64,000 nt of DNA, taken from the NCBI GenBank assembly GCA_038496675.1, contig CM076651.1, positions 17,939,746 through 18,003,745 of the forward strand. Reading direction: 5' to 3'. The notes under the pieces are model-generated. The model searched no databases. It saw only the letters and a list, made by a program, of their open reading frames with translations, and was not told the DNA's origin. This DNA is from Rachycentron canadum (lineage: Eukaryota; Chordata; Actinopteri; Carangiformes; Rachycentridae). Numbering within the stretch: the stretch's first letter is position 1; each line of letters starts with the position of its first letter. The position numbers and the translations under genes are program-made. This document shows, in pieces, positions 26,201-37,705 of the stretch.

Positions 26201-28962
26201 ATATTTGTGGCGCTAAATGAGAAGTAAAGGGATCAACAAAGGTGTTTGGACTCTGAAATCCTGGGAACACTGCCACGGCCATTTCTTGGCCATCCATTTA
26301 AAGGTTGTCGAGATAGATCACTAACAGACAAATATGTCAACCTCTTGGTACTATTGGAAAATTTAGGATTCTAGGATTCAATTTTCTGAAGACCACGAAT
26401 GTCTGCAGGATTTTAAAAAAAAATAAATATCCAATTTCACAACATAATTTTTCCGTATTTTAAAAGATGGGAATTCTATCCATCCTACCCTTTTCTTCTG
26501 TCCATTCTGTATGTATTCCACTCCCACGGCACGGTTTCCATCAAACAGGATCTTGGTGGTCAAGCAGTGCACCTCTGCCTTCAGGTTGGGCCGACCCAGG
26601 ACAGGTCTCAGGTAGGCACTGGCTGTGCTCCACCTCTTCCCTGGAGAGATTTGGGCAGTGAGATGCAGACAATATGAAGGGGTTGGTTCATATTCATTCA
26701 TCATGCTGCATATTTAATTATGTCATTTTACTACAATAGGTCTCTTTTCCTAAAACCTTTATAAATGGTCATGTCCATCCATCCTAAGCCTTCCTGTTGG
26801 TATCCATTCATGTCGTCAGTGAAGGGGTAGCCTGCCTGCTGCCCTGCTTCAATAAAAGCCTTGTGAAGGGGATGACTGGTCTTCCCTCTGGACACATGAA
26901 GAGGTCCACTGCCACCCCGGTACCTACAGTTTACACCAACAAAGTTCACTGAGAGGAGAACAGTTCTTTTACAAATTACAACATAATGTGTCTGTGGGAA
27001 TCAACTACGTCAATATTGCAATCATAATAACCACTTTAATATCCGCAGTGTTGCTTTTCTGTAGACAGCTGTGTACATTACCCTCTCATTTACTTCCATG
27101 CAAATCATCTATTCAGAGCTTGTGAATAAATGGTGATGACAGAGACCCCACGTAGGCTGAAAAACAAGTGTCCTTACTTAATCTTCCTAAAATCTGATTA
27201 ATTCATTTCTGTACAGTACACTTACTGGAACTGACCTGAACTCCCAATTCATGTACAGGCTGATGTAAGATAAAATAGAGACTTCACATAAATTTTAAAA
27301 CTAACCTCATAGCAGAAGGATTATGTAAAAGCTGAGTCTTTACTGGTTTGCAGCTCCTGAATACTGTCATCAATCAAGCTCAGTACAGACCTCATGCTGA
27401 ATGTGTTTGTGATGCTGCTAAATTTCAACACAAACAAGTGGTGATTTGTTACTACTTACTTACTGGAAGCATATAATTATTCTTAGACAGGATTGGCACA
27501 TTTGCACCTTTTGTGTAATGTACCATAGTATCAGTCTTATAATTTCACCAATGACAACTTATTTCCAAATCATGCTATTTTTAACAAGTATGCTAATATC
27601 TGAGTGACTATTTACCTTCTTTTATTTGTGTTTCCACACTCATGCTATTGGTTTCAGGTTTTGTCTAAGATTAATTTTATGCTCCTGTGTGCAACCACAA
27701 AGGAGTTTCACTGTGTCAGTGCACATTAATAAGAAAACCCAAGAACCTTATGATTACTCAGGATGCATTTTTAAGGGACTGAAGCACTAGCACAGCCAGC
27801 CTTAGGATTCCACTTCAAACTTGGTTTCTGCTTATTACAATTTTCTGGACCTCAAAGGGTAATAAAACAAACCTCCAGATATATTTGTTGGGTACCTGTT
27901 TTCTCCCAGCTCATGACACTGAGCTTTCTTGAAATAAGGCAGACAGTGCTCATAATCCCAGCCTTCAGCTCCGTCTTTCTGCCAGCGGTTGTAGTCTTCT
28001 GCATGTCCACGGATGTACACCATCGCATTGAGTGAAGAGGACCCACCCCAAACACGGCCCCTTGGCCAGTACATCACCCGATTGTCCATGTGGGCCTGAG
28101 GTAAAGTGTGGTAGTACCAGTTATACCTAGAGGGAAATTAAAAGAAAAGCATCATGGCATCAGATGAAGCAGATATCTGTTGGTGCACTGCTTATGAACA
28201 ACAACAGTTTAATAATAAGTTATTATATTGGAACTGATGACCAATGTGTTGTACTAATGTGATACATTGAAAATTACTTTGTTAGCATTTTATAGTAGAG
28301 CTTGTGAGGATTGACATGCCACCTAAAAGTCACATGAAGTCAAAATGTTTTGTATTTTGAACATTTGCACTGAAGTAATTTGTGTTTCCACATACAGTGC
28401 ACACTAGACTTGGACATACATAGTAGTGTCAAGTAATTAATGAGTGACACTAAGCCAAAATAAAATGGTTCCATGCAACTGGGCCAAAAACATTTTAAAA
28501 CCAGTGAAAGAGAAACAAAATAATTTTACTACTGTACTTGTCATCACAAAGGTTGTAGGTCAGTGCAGCTGGCATGTGGATCTTCCATGAGAGTCGTAGG
28601 CTGCCTAGAAACATGTCCTTAGGCCCAGCCTCCAGCAGCAGCACAGACTCATGGGCATCCTCTGTGAGGCGGTTGGCAAGGACACAGCCCGCTGACCCCG
28701 CCCCAACAATGATATAACTGTAAGACTGAGTTTTCTGATGTGCTGATGTGGAGTTGCAATGAGCAGCTGAGGCACTAAAGCCTCTGTATTGGCTGGTGTT
28801 GGTGGTACAGGAAAAGGCAGGCCCCATGTTTCTCCTCTTCGGGACAAAGTAACATTCTGGCACACAGGTAAACCAGCATCTGCTGTCCCTCAAAAATCCT
28901 CCCTGAGTCACGGTCACAACTCGTCGGACTCCAGCTGGGCCTAGTGTAGCCAAAGACAACAT
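23245..28962 (-). CDS. chdh: Choline dehydrogenase, mitochondrial (9 coding exons)
   Basis: FAD-dependent GMC oxidoreductase that oxidises choline to betaine aldehyde at the inner mitochondrial membrane, the first step towards betaine. Coding exons in gene order: 28962-28538, 28126-27896, 26923-26757, 26640-26489, 26004-25875, 25709-25575, 24712-24570, 24066-23964, 23663-23245. All phases join, giving 634 residues against 594 in human. ATG at 28962 opens an Arg-rich N-terminus with no acidic residue until position 26, consistent with a mitochondrial presequence; the extra length lies there. Motifs: FAD-binding YIIVGAGSAGCVLANRL (about 83-99), GMC signature 1 GRVWGGSSSLNAM, GMC signature 2 GGAINSPQLLMLSGVG, and the C-terminal active-site region YHPSCTCKMG...SGNLNSPTIMMAEKAAD. 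An acceptor at 28994/28993 implies a separate 5'-UTR exon, probably ending at 31294. Confidence 0.97.
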
Positions 28963-29154
28963 CTTGGTTCTGGGAGGGCTTTCTTCATTCACTGGAAATC
29001 ACAACAACACGCACTTTAGAACAGACTGGAAGGTAAAGGAGGTTTTAGTGGTGAGGGTAGGCATGACAAACTTCAGCTTCTATCTACATCCTTTTGATCA
29101 AAACTCATCTGTTTTTTATTATGGTTAAAGATTATATCATACATACAATCAACA

Positions 29155-30256
29155 TACAGTGCTGCTTGAAAGTATGTGAATCCCTTGAGCAGTTTAGATG
29201 TTTCTGTTGTTGTACCATGATTTTCTTATTTTATCATCACCAGTTTTGATGTATGAAATGTCAGATATGTTTATTAATTGCATGTACAGTCAAGCCCAAA
29301 ATTATTCATACCCCAGGCAAATTTTGACTTTGAGCCTATATTTACATTTGAACAAAAAGTAGCATGTCCAAAATGATTCATACCCTTTACAAACTGTCAC
29401 AGTCTGTGGGATGGTACAAGGTCTGTACCATCCAAATAGTCCCAGCTGTTCTAAAGCATCATAATTCCCCTGATTCATTGGGAACAGCTGTTTTAATCAA
29501 CTCAACAGGTGAAAAACAGCTGCTCTCTGCAGTTGGTTTGTGGACAGTCATGGCTGAGACAAAGGAGCTCACTGAGGACCTGCGGCTGCGCATTGTGGCT
29601 GCTCACAAGTCAGGAAAGGGCTATAAAGGCCACATCTAAATGTCTTCAAGTTACAGTTGCTACAGTGCAAAGTATTATTAAAAAAAATCCAAGATGTTCC
29701 GCACTGTGGAAAATCTCAGAGGACGTGGTCGGAAGCCAAAAGTAACACCTGTGCTGGCCAGGAGGATAGTGAGAGAGGTGAAAAAGAGTCCAACGATCAC
29801 CACCATCGCCATCCCGGTAAATCTGGGCTCTGCTGGTGGCAACGTCTCAAGGCAGACAGTCCAACAGACACTACACGCCACTAGGTTCCACGGATGCAGA
29901 CCAAGGAGGACGCCACTTCTCCAGATAAGGCTCACAAAAGTCCACTTGGCAAATGCTCATCTGGATAAAGAAGAAGACTTCTGGGGCTGCTTTTCTGCTT
30001 CTAGACCTGGACGGCTCCATATTATCCAAGGAACCATGAATTCTCTGGTATAATCAACAAACTCTTGACCAGAATCTGCTGCCATCAGTCAGGGAGCTGA
30101 AGCTGGGATGAAAATGGATTCTGCAACAAGACAATGACCCAAAGCGTTCCAGCAAAACTACAAAGGAATGGCTTCAGAGAAAGAGGATAGGCCCAGTCAA
30201 AGTCTGGACTTTAATCCAATACAATCTAATACAAGGGTTCACATACTTTTGCACAT
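29155..30256. mobile_element. Older inverted-repeat element, interrupted by a Tc1 relic
   Basis: The left end reads CAGTGCTGCTTGAAAGTATG (from about 29158). The right end CAAGGGTTCACATACTTT at about 30232-30249 is its approximate reverse complement (CAAGGGATTCACATACTTTC). Imperfect ends and the absence of any coding sequence of its own suggest a non-autonomous DNA transposon that was later invaded by the Tc1 copy at 29287. Boundaries are approximate. Confidence 0.5.
29281..30228 (+). pseudogene. Decayed Tc1/mariner transposase
   Basis: The left terminal repeat starts TACAGTCAAGCCCAAAATTA near 29286. The transposase starts at about 29550 (MAETKELTEDLRLRIVAAHK), is stopped after KGYKGHI at 29637, and continues in a shifted frame through the second HTH and GRKPKV linker (29694-29970: RTVENLRGRGRKPKVTPVLA). 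The frame then jumps from KEEDFW straight to GCFSASRPGRLHI, so the central catalytic segment, including the first DDE aspartate region, is deleted. A late remnant (LQQDNDP, about 30119-30139) follows. No matching right terminal repeat was seen. The copy cannot be active. Confidence 0.85.
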
Positions 30257-30395
30257 TAAATTTTCAGTTTTTGTAAACTAAACCACCTTTTGTTGAATTA
30301 AATAATGAATATATATTTGTGTGTCCATTATTTGGAAGGTGTGCTTTAGAAATTGGGATTTGGATATGTGTAATATTACCAAAAACATTGACCAT

Positions 30396-30415
30396 GTATA
30401 TATATATATATATAT
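30396..30415. repeat. (TA)n microsatellite
   Basis: Short TA run in the chdh 5'-UTR intron. Confidence 0.9.
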
Positions 30416-31294
30416 GCTCCCATTTTAAACAAACAGAAATAAAAGATCCATTCAAATATCCAGAGATGGCTCTCATTTTGTATCCCATACACAGTTTAAG
30501 GAGGAGCAGCCGTGAATGGCGATTATTGCTTGAGATACACTTTGTCCTTCTCAGTCAGTTTAAAAGTAGACGCCTCACTAAAAGTCCTGGTTATTAAAGG
30601 CTTAGTGTGTATCAGAGTTCATGTCCACTCTGTGCAAAGGGTTACGGAGCAATGGCTGCTATAAACCCACAGTCCTGTAAATCTTTAATGCTGCACATTG
30701 CGAGAGAAAGTGTAGTCTAAGGCAGGGAGGACTTTCCAGGCCATATCAATAAATCAGACACTCGCAGCACCAGTCACCCTGACCTCGGTCAACAGCCTGA
30801 AATAGTAGTAAACCGATAACGTCAAATAATGCACAGCAAGTGGGAAACCGTTAGTTGCCCAAAGTTTCATTAACTTTCAGGCTAATGTTTCAGTCAGAAG
30901 TAACTGTTTGTGATTACAAGGACTAATTTCGTAACCGCTTTTCAGAATAACAGCCCGTGGTCTGAGGGTGAGCCGCAGCCACGGCTCTTCTCCATTAAAA
31001 CACGCTTCAAACGCTTCAAATGTGTCGCTCAAACGCACGTTAAAGATGCAGTCGAAGCCTCAACAGGACAGGGCGACTTTGGCTGCGCAGCTAAGACCGA
31101 CGTGGGGACTTCACCGTGAGTTTGTCGAGATTTATTACTGCAGCTGCTCGCGTGACTGCAGCTCGTCGGCCGCGGAGACCACGACTTCACAAACTTTACG
31201 CCGAAGATGGGACGGGGGTCGTTTCGTGTCGACACAGTCTTCTGGGACACCGTGAACGGTTGCATTGACCAGCGGGAAAGTGCCGAGCCTTACC

Positions 31295-31441
31295 TTTGTT
31301 ACTGGAGACCGGGACCAACTCGGGTCAGCGAGTAAATGGGCAACGGCTGGAGGGGGCGTGGCTTCGGGGGGCGGAGGGAGCGCGCTGCATTTATAGTTAA
31401 CGGGATCGACTCGGCGTCGCTGTCACCGATCTTCACCACGT
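31295..31441. promoter_or_regulatory. GC-rich bidirectional promoter, chdh(-) / il17rb(+)
   Basis: The segment between the inferred chdh 5' exon and the il17rb start region is GC- and CpG-rich, with GC-box-like GGGGGCGTGGC and GGGGGGCGGAG at 31350-31375. A TATA-like CATTTATAGTTAA near 31388-31400 is placed for plus-strand il17rb transcription. The head-to-head arrangement within about 150 bases is inferred from splice sites, not from transcript data. Confidence 0.55.
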
Positions 31442-34400
31442 ATGATGCAGGTTGGATGCTACACTGACTCTCCAAAGCTGTAAAAGAATTATTTTATTAT
31501 TATTCTAATACATTATTTTTCATCTTGACTCATTTTGTTTTCTAGACAAGCTGTGGCTCCATCATGTGGGGAGTTGCGTTGATTTTCTTCTTCTACGCAC
31601 AGGAGCAAGTGATGTCACAAGAAACTGTAAGTTGCTGACTTCAGCAGATCAACCACCGTTTATTTCATCCTCACACTGAAAGTGCTTAAGTTTTGTATTT
31701 GTGGTATTTGTTTGCAGAGAGTGGAGTGTCGTGAATTTCATGGCAAGTTGTGATTTTTTTTTTTCCCCTCTGACATCTAATGTTAATAAAACACCATAGA
31801 GTTCGACTCGTCCTGTAATTTAACACAATTCACAACATTATTTCTGCATCGATTCCAAGGCTCTTGTTGGTATATAATGGTTTCAGAATGAGTTTCCCCA
31901 CTGTTTCAACCTCAACTGTCGCATATATCTCAATTTATTTTCACTGCTGAACAGAACAATTGACACATTGTCAGTGTGGACAGCGATCAATGCCATTTCC
32001 TCGTGTTTCAGATTTACCTCCTTACAGTAATACCACGCCATCAATTCTGGCAGACCTGCGTCTGAAGCAGGTGACAGTGGAAGGACAAGTTTTGGTGAAC
32101 ATCAGCTGGGCGATGAACATTGATGGTAGGAGACAACCACTTGTTGTTCAATTGAAAACATCTGCAGCACAAATGAAGTCAAGTTCTCTGATATGACATA
32201 TATACAAATACATCCTTTACAAGAAAAAATCTATTTGCTCTTCACTGACTATGCTAAAACAACAAAAACACATACAATGTTTATCCCATAACACCTGAAA
32301 TTTCTTACATACTTTTCATGTTATTTATTCAGCAAGCAGGACTTTTGTTTGGTTTGAGTGACACCTACCTAATGGTAGAGAAACATTGCAGAAGTCAAGT
32401 CAATGTTCAGCAGAAGATGTTGAACATTAAAAGTACTGAATAAAATGTGGATTGACAGACCTTCACTGCAGTTAATGTTATTTGTCTGACAGTCTGAATG
32501 CCAGCACTGACCAACTGATATTTTGTCCTCAGTTGAATAGACAGAGCTCAATAGAGGGTGCATAAGAACCTTTATTGAGGTTGACAACAAAGCAGGACTG
32601 TGATGATTAGATCCTGTTGGTGAACTTTAGGGCAGTGAAGGTACAAGACAGGAAGAACCCCTGGCGTCTTGCTGCTGGCCGTGGTGGGTCAATGGCAGAA
32701 GTTGGGAAATGGAATTTCCGGATCCTGGATTGTCTGTGGGATAAGGTGGTGCTGAGCAATAGGACAGCAGATGGTTTGGCTCAGGAGATGATATGTTGAT
32801 GATGAAAGAGAAAGTGAAAGAGTAGATAAACATGTAAAAGGTTAGAGAAGAGCAAGAATTTAGCAAGTGAGAGGGAAAAGATTAAACTCTCCCTTAAGCG
32901 TCAATAAACTCTGTTATTCTCTGTGTCTCTGCAGTTAGTATTGAACATCTGACAGGCACGCTGATCAAAACTGGGAAAACATCGTACCTCTGCACATACA
33001 ACCCACATTTAGTGAACGTCACTGCATCAAAACAGGTGATATAATCTTAATTAAAACTGATTAGATATTTTGATCTTAAAAAAATGAGCACATTTTTGAA
33101 ATAATTGACCTACCAAAGTATCTGTGAGGTGGAAAAGAGTGATATCACAGTGTAATGATCTTCTTTCTTTTTTTTTTTTTCAAATCTAGCAATGGTTTCA
33201 TCATTTAATAAAAGCAAGACCCGGCTTTGTCATCATCCAAGTAACCAATGTGCCTTTGCCTCCATTGGGGAGCAGCCAAACTTATAAATTTAAAACTATT
33301 ACTATATCGCGTCCACCACAGCGTAAGTTTCTTTTATTCCCATCTTTATTGGTGTGCAGCAACATATTAAACCTATAAAAGTGTTAAGACAGTTTTCTGT
33401 TTTCTTTGCAGGTGTTACAGCACAAACTACTCAAGCTCCAACAAGTGAGCTATCATATTCACGCATGTTTGTATGTTTATATAATGTATAACGCTTGATC
33501 TTGTAATCTAATGTTGAATTTTCTGTCTTAAATCTACTTTTTAAAGAATTCACTCCAGTTGTGACCACTACTCTACGTAAGATTGCACCGTTACTGCACT
33601 GGCAGTATATACACTAAAATAAGTATTTATTATATTGTGTTCATTTATTAAGTGTTGGGTTTGTTAAGCGTTGGGTGTATGTGTTTTCTGTCCAGCCTTG
33701 AGATTAGAACGTTTCACTGGAATCATTTCTGGAGGACTGATCGGCTTGATGATCTTGACTTCCTGCTACATAATCTGTAAATACAACACTTTTTATACAT
33801 AAATTTAATGCTAAATTGCAGATGATAAATGAGTACAGAGTTTGAATTGAATGTATTCCTCATCTATATGTGCACAATGTAGTTTGTTTCGTTTCTAGAT
33901 TTAATTTCAAATGCCAAAATACAAAAAGAAGTCCCCTCTAGCTGAAGCACAGACCACACCCACCAGTCTTGTATACATGTTGTGGATATGTCCTCAATCA
34001 CTTGCTATTGGAACAAAATATTTTGAAAATTGCAAAATGCTGACCAACCCATTTCCAATAATCTCCCCCTCACCCTTGGCTCGCTGCAACCTTTCCATAC
34101 AAATTTGGAAAACTCTTCTTGATTATGTACAAGTGTTACAATGCACCCTGGCGCTGAAGATAACTAACCTCTCATTTCCAATGTTCTCTTACACGCCAGA
34201 TAAAAGCTGTGGAGCCAACATTGCCAAATTGTTTGGCTTCAAAAGGTTACCCCAATCTCCCATGGTTCCCGTCCCTGTCCTCATAGTGTACCCTGCTGAG
34301 ACCTCAGCCTTCCAGCAGGCTGTGGTTGCCATGGCAGAGTTCCTGCAGTGGCATGGAGGCTGCCGTGTGGCTATAGACATGTGGCAACAGGGGAAGATTG

Positions 34401-35594
34401 CAGAGCTGGGGCCAATGCGCTGGCTGGCAGAGCAGGTCAAAGCTGCAGAGCGAGTGCTTATCGTCTGCCCACAGGTACACATTATATGTTGTATGTCATT
34501 TTATTATTATTATTATTATTTAATTTATTATTTAATTCATTTCTTGTAATCCGACTAGGAGTGTTTTTATTGATGATTCATTCTCATTGTGTTGTTGCTT
34601 TTATGTTACCTGTTCACCTGGGACATATCAACTCCTTAACTTGTAGATCCTTTCTTAACTGTTTGATAACCATTGTAATAAGAATTAGGACTTATTTTAG
34701 GGAAACATTACAGATGTGTAATTCCTGGTAGAAAATGTATTACATAGCCTTCCAAAATCTTTAATATCCTCCACTCTCTCATTTTTTCACCACTTAGTTA
34801 ACTTGTTTAATCCATATGGCTGTTGTTTGGCTTTTACACAGGTGAACTTATTCATTAAGAAGCTGATGGCAGACTCTTATGAAGTGATGCAGTTGTATGC
34901 TGAAACACTCATTAGTAAAAACAAGCTACCCTGGTCCACGATTTGCAGAGTAAAATTGCAATTTTTTGTATGTTCATTACATTTCTGTAATACCAACTTG
35001 GGATAAGTCTTGCGTTCTTCGGATCTTAAAGTGGAAAAATAATACATGCTGTGGCCCCCTGCATCTTTACATCACAGACCAAATTAAGTATGTCATCTTT
35101 GACATTAGGGGCTCAACTTTAAGGAGTTGACTTCTGGCACATATATATGCCTGGAATTCCCTCAGCGCAGTAACTGATGTCCTCTCCTCTCCCCGCAGCC
35201 CAGCCACTCTAGTCCCAGCTGCAGCGTCTCAGAACCCTGCATCTCAGCTGCATCTCAAGACCTTTACCCCCTAATCCTTAACATGGTGGCTGGTAATGCG
35301 AAGAGCGTCAGTGACCTGGCTAAGTTCTGGGTGGTGCAGCTGGCTGTGCAGCAGGACAAAAGGCCTAGTAATTTGGCACTGCAACTGAGGGCCTGCAAAA
35401 CTTTTTGTTTAATGAAGGATTTAAAGAAACTGTGCAGGAATCTTCACACTAACAGGAAGGATGAGAAGAAGATATCAGAGCTGATCCTCAGGCCAGGGAT
35501 TTCCTACAGTGAAAAGAGCACAGTGAAGTTAGCAGAAGCTGTTAAAAAACATTGCCAAAGAGGTGAAATCACTGAGAACAGTGGTCACCTTTGA
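31442..35594 (+). CDS. il17rb: Interleukin-17 receptor B
   Basis: Single-pass cytokine receptor. Exons: 31442-31450, 31546-31626, 31718-31742, 32012-32125, 32935-33035, 33190-33322, 33412-33444, 33547-33576, 33696-33776, 34200-34474, 35199-35594; phases join to 425 residues (human about 502). The first exon is the least certain; ATG at 31564 inside the second exon would give 416 residues and still start with the hydrophobic signal peptide MWGVALIFFFYA. The ectodomain aligns with human domain 1 (VECREF..., DLRLKQV, VNISWAMN, Cys in SYLCTYNP). It is followed by a Thr/Pro-rich stalk, a TM helix (GIISGGLIGLMILTSCYII) and a SEFIR domain beginning PVPVLIVYPAETSAF. SEFIR domains recruit Act1 to activate NF-kB. 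The 31743 intron has a GC donor (CATG|GCAAGT). Flanking chdh and actr8 match conserved order. Confidence 0.9.
32126..32934 (+). other. il17rb intron
   Basis: The 0.8-kb intron inside the ectodomain region. It has an open frame at 32617-32799 with no recognisable similarity. No repeat or RNA gene identified. Confidence 0.7.
34475..35198 (+). other. il17rb intron within the SEFIR region
   Basis: It separates the two SEFIR exons, both in phase 0. It contains an exon-like open segment at 34842-34949 (see findings), which would insert 36 codons if spliced in. Otherwise AT-rich. Confidence 0.7.
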
Positions 35595-36665
35595 TTGAAC
35601 ATCTGTGCTGAGAATGTTTAAAATTGACACACATAAAGGATCAGAACAGTTTTTTAGAGTAGTCAACTCTTTGTACATTCTTGTTGTTTGGTAAAATGCA
35701 AAAATTGCATGTTTTATTTTTTACATATGACATGCTTATTTTAATATAACCCAATATATAAACCTCTCTCTATCTATCTTAAGAGAGATACATGTGATGT
35801 AACCTGCTTTAAACATGCATTAATATTTTTTTATCTTTTGTCATCCCCATGAAGAAATTATAACAGCTCAAAGAAATGGGCACCGAAACAATGTCTTGTT
35901 TGCACCATAATTTATTTTCTGAATAGGTTCCATAAATACCCCAGGATATTTAGTTTCTTATGTAATTGAGATGTAGAGATGGAATTCCCAGTGTCTGTAT
36001 GGAAAATTCAACTCTCTAACCCATGTTTTATTTCAGTATACCATGACTAATTCATTAATATGATTTCTGGGGCTTTTCTGTGGTGAATTGGCATTTGAAC
36101 TAAATAACCTGAACTATTTATTCTTGTTGTATGAGCACTGTTCTTTGCTCTGTAAACATGTAATTCATCTAGGATGGACTGATGTCCCTCAGCAAACTGT
36201 CTAAACAAACACTGATTATTAAGGCCTTGGACCAAAAGGTTCAGCTCATGGAAAACAACAGATTGATGTCTATGTGACTGATGACCATCAACCCATGTGA
36301 ATTTCATTTATAAAGCTGTTTGTTGACCCAGTTAAATAAGTTTATTTTCTCACCAGGAAATGATATGCATTTCCACCACAGTGAGCAGTTTGAATGGTCT
36401 CCGGATTGCTTGAACATGAAATGATCACAGTAGTGTGATTCTTCCTTATTCTCACAAGTCACAAAAACAATCATAACATGTTTATATAAGATAAGCTGTA
36501 TGTTAGTGAATTTGATAGAGAATGCCATGGTCAGACTACTTTTTCCTGGAAATAATAATGCTTTAGGTTGACCACTATGTTCTTTGTTTTGTGAAATGTA
36601 GAGACAATTTCAATGTAATAAATACAGAAAGATTTTAAAGCATCTCTGGATGAATTTCTGTTGAA
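35595..36665 (+). other. il17rb 3' UTR and downstream spacer
   Basis: Non-coding after the il17rb TGA. A plus-strand AATAAA at 36617-36622 is one possible poly-A signal, though a 1-kb UTR is not proven. Its first ~65 bases are duplicated after the il17rb-like fragment at 38826-38890. Confidence 0.5.
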
Positions 36666-36714
36666 CCCATTGGCGGAGCATTGGGACCTGCATGGTGGGT
36701 TACTCTTCCCATCC
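36666..36714 (-). pseudogene. selenok exon-4 fragment
   Basis: On the minus strand these 49 bases match selenok exon 4 at 45844-45892 with four differences by eye. They cover codons for RMGRINHNAGPNAPPMG. The match stops just before the selenocysteine TGA; here the frame continues GGT TCA instead. There is no splice acceptor and no other selenok exon nearby, so this is a non-functional partial copy. It lies about 9 kb from the real gene, in the same orientation. Confidence 0.75.
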
Positions 36715-37384
36715 ATCAAAATAATGAAAAAATGATCTTTTTCAGGGGGTTAAAGTGGGAACACAGTTGCAGGTCAGAACAGTGATCAAGCAGAGAGAAA
36801 GGAGACAGACTGACAGGGACTCAGGAGTGCAAATAAATATGACCATCAATTTAACCAATCTACTGTGGGAGACTAATGAATAAAAAAGACCAATGACAGC
36901 TTTACAACTCTTTTTTTTTTGTTTTGTTTTAATCTGCTGCTGCTTCTGATGGTCATGGCACAAAACATACATTTTTCTGGTCAGAACAGTGAGTTGACAC
37001 AGGAAAAGGATAAAAGACAGAGCGGAGAACATGTTATTTTCCATACAGAAATCACTGCACAACAGATTTATTTAGTCAACCCAAACTTCCAGGTTAAAAT
37101 GGAAATTACTGCAATATTCACAATATTCTGTGTTCAGTAATTTCCTACAAAATAGTTGATAGCTGCACCCTTTCACAGAAAAGCACTGGTTTAAACTGAC
37201 AGAATAGGCTCATATTCCTTACATATTTAACATTTTTACAAAAAAAATAATAATACAACCAAAAAACAAACTTTTTTTATAAGTCAGTAAAATAATGGTT
37301 TAAATAAAGGCATGCTGTGGCTCTATGCAAACATTAACCATTCTAAATATAACAGAGAATTGATGCACAGGACATCGGACCAAA

Positions 37385-37705
37385 TTATTCCTTGTCTTTG
37401 GTCTGAGATTCGGGTATCTCCATCTGCTCAGGTTTTTGTGTGTTGATCTCAGAGTCAGACAGTGGTTTTCCAGCAGCAGCTCCTTCATTAACTTCAGGTT
37501 TTGCCCGTCTTATCGTATTCCTCTTTGGCTTGCGCCTGCTGTTCTTCTTTGCTGATGCCATGTGTCCGTGCATGTTATAAGCACTCATGACTTTGAGGAC
37601 AGTTCGACCTGATACATCACATAACTGGGCAGTTTCTCTGACAGACAGACCTGCCACCTGGGCGCCAACTATTTGGCCTCTGACAAAGTCTGTTAATTCG
37701 CTCAT
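37385..37705 (-). CDS. Tc1-transposase-derived HTH protein, short copy
   Basis: I do not recognise a named gene. ATG at 37705 gives 106 residues; an upstream in-frame ATG at 37768 would give 127. The N-terminus (MSELTDFVRGQIVGAQVAGL) with SVRETAQLCDVSGRTVLKVM is a helix-turn-helix like the first DNA-binding domain of Tc1-family transposases, followed by a basic stretch (KKNSRRKPKRNTIRR) and an acidic Gln/Glu tail ending ESQTKDKE. The second HTH found in its paralogue at 49255-49929 is missing and no DDE catalytic domain follows. The start at 37705 is preferred because both copies align from MS(D/E)LT(E/D)F. A possible 5' exon lies at about 38173-38285. DNA binding is inferred from the fold only. 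Confidence 0.6.
   Translation of the reverse strand: MSELTDFVRGQIVGAQVAGLSVRETAQLCDVSGRTVLKVMSAYNMHGHMASAKKNSRRKPKRNTIRRAKPEVNEGAAAGKPLSDSEINTQKPEQMEIPESQTKDKE

Larger units (their letters stand above)
28963..31294 (-). other. chdh 5'-UTR intron, with probable upstream non-coding exon
   Basis: On the minus strand a strong donor (AACAAAG|GTAAGG) ends an exon at 31294, and an acceptor (GATTTCCAG) lies just upstream of the chdh start exon. I infer a 5'-UTR exon near 31.3-31.4 kb joined across a 2.3-kb intron. The intron carries the Tc1 relics listed separately and a TA microsatellite at 30396-30415. The GC-rich stretch around 30950-31260 is probably part of the CpG-rich promoter zone. Confidence 0.65.

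Noticed and set aside
28963..28992. Upstream extension of chdh to 28992
   Set aside because: That start is GTG and follows immediately on a splice acceptor. ATG at 28962 gives a plausible presequence.
33899..33944. Possible il17rb juxtamembrane exon after TTTCTAG at 33898
   Set aside because: Joining it in phase to the TM exon gives 15 residues and then a TGA. The acceptor at 34199 (ACACGCCAG) restores the SEFIR frame exactly.
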